Assembly: GCA_963813375.1 (NCBI GenBank) | Contig: CAWEYT010000022.1 | Location: 66,871-130,870 of the forward strand | From: DASTFY01 sp963813375 | Lineage (GTDB): Bacteria > Actinomycetota > Acidimicrobiia > Acidimicrobiales > Ilumatobacteraceae | Length of the DNA stretch: 64,000 bases | Direction: 5' to 3' | Shown here: one piece after another, positions 63,432-64,000 of the stretch | How positions within the stretch are numbered: the stretch's first letter is position 1 | Layout of the letters: every line of letters starts with the position of its first letter | The notes under the pieces: generated by a model | What the model was told of the DNA's origin: nothing | Databases searched by the model: none | Seen by the model: only the letters and a program-made list of their open reading frames with translations | Made by a program: the position numbers and the translations under genes

Positions 63432-63579
63432 TCCGTCTGCGCGCGCTTTCCTCGATGGAAGTCCTCCGGCGAGCGACCGACGCGCGGCCGGACCTCCGAA
63501 CCATCGTGATGAGAAATCATGCCCACGAGGAACGGCGCGAGCGCCGCCGGCCACGAGACCATGCCGGAGTTCATGGGCG

Positions 63580-64000
63580 AGACGTGCAGCGTCGATCTCA
63601 CGACGCTGCACACCCGGTCGATGTCATCGTCCACGAGGGAACTACCGCTCGGGAGGGCAGAGCCCGTGCTCGAAGAAGAGACGCTCGGCTCGTTCCGTCG
63701 ACCACGGAGTCGCACGACGCGTACATGGTGGCCGCAGACAGCTATCGGGCCGCCAAAGCGGCCGGCTCTCGACCTCAAGCGTCGGCGAGCCCGGCCTGCA
63801 CGGTGCCGCGCAGCCGTCGATGATCGAACACGACGCACGTCAGCCATCCGTTCCAACCTCCCAGGTCGACCGGCATGAACCGGACAGGCGGCAGGTCAGC
63901 CAGTCGCTTCAGGTAGTGCTCGTTGATCGCCCGCCGGCGAGCTTGACCTCAGGCAGCCGCTCGAGCTGGGCGCGACCGAGCGCTGCAAGGACGTTGCTCA
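63580..64000 (-). CDS. DegT/DnrJ/EryC1-type aminotransferase, C-terminal part (runs off window, frameshifted)
   Basis: Sugar-nucleotide aminotransferase. Visible C-terminal pieces are RRRAINEHYLKRLADLPPVR followed by FMPVDLGGWNGWLTCVVF, LEVESRPLWRP, AERLFFEHGLCPPE and LPSGSSLVDDDIDRVCSVVR, the end of the family (CLPSGSSL motif). The N-terminal PLP-lysine half is beyond the window. The exact stop is uncertain because of frame changes. Together with the PglD- and PglC-like genes it suggests synthesis of an amino sugar used as the first sugar of the glycan. Confidence 0.75.

Noticed and set aside
1..64000. CRISPR arrays
   Set aside because: No regularly spaced direct repeats with unique spacers were seen; the only iterated motif is at the IS ends.

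Overview
This is a high-GC actinobacterial chromosome segment. GTG and TTG starts are common, many stop/start pairs overlap as GTGA or ATGA, several genes appear to have leaderless promoters, and the gene content (DUF4389, DUF2236, paired ferritin-like proteins, actinobacterial Tad pilus locus, topoisomerase I with a Lys-rich tail) points to Actinomycetota, most likely class Acidimicrobiia. That placement is inference from gene content, not a database match. About half of the genes carry one or more frame changes with recognisable protein sequence on both sides. Long genes such as topA, the acyl-CoA dehydrogenase and the ECF sigma factor are intact, while everything beyond about 55.5 kb is broken repeatedly. 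Indel errors in the assembly are the simplest explanation, so genes broken only in this way are annotated as CDS.

Layout. 0-5 kb: FAD disulfide oxidoreductase, amidohydrolase, acetoacetyl-CoA synthetase, PAP2 phosphatase. 5-8.3 kb: small membrane and VOC proteins, a SLATT-domain protein, a tyrosine-integrase remnant and tRNA-Lys, which together look like the scar of an integrated element. 8.3-16.5 kb: secreted beta-propeller phytase, DUF4389 membrane protein, MBL hydrolase, AI-2E-type permease, DUF2236 oxygenase, YcaQ-like DNA glycosylase, cyclophilin. 16.5-20.9 kb: a complete carbohydrate ABC importer operon (ATPase, two permeases, binding lipoprotein). 20.9-33.2 kb: ABC1 kinase, two ferritin-like proteins, hydrolases, ECF sigma/DGPF pair, primary-type sigma factor, HD-GYP-LuxR protein, FAD dehydrogenase. 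33.4-40.6 kb: two GT4 glycosyltransferases, a translationally coupled GT4/unknown/GH130 module, several small zinc-binding proteins, and a selenocysteine tRNA.

40.7-45.1 kb: Tad/Flp pilus operon (CpaE-like, TadA, TadB, TadC, Flp pilin, TadE) followed by a STAS protein. 45-54 kb: acyl-CoA dehydrogenase, RsgA, TopA, Tmk, secreted TAP-like peptidase and HolB, a typical housekeeping block, then tRNA-Thr. 54.1-55.5 kb: a degenerate IS481-type element with reiterated terminal repeats. 55.5-64 kb: a surface-glycan locus with acetyltransferase, initiating sugar transferase, flippase, polymerase, two glycosyltransferases, NAD-sugar epimerase and a DegT-type aminotransferase running off the window. The set resembles a Wzx/Wzy pathway built on an acetamido sugar of the bacillosamine type.
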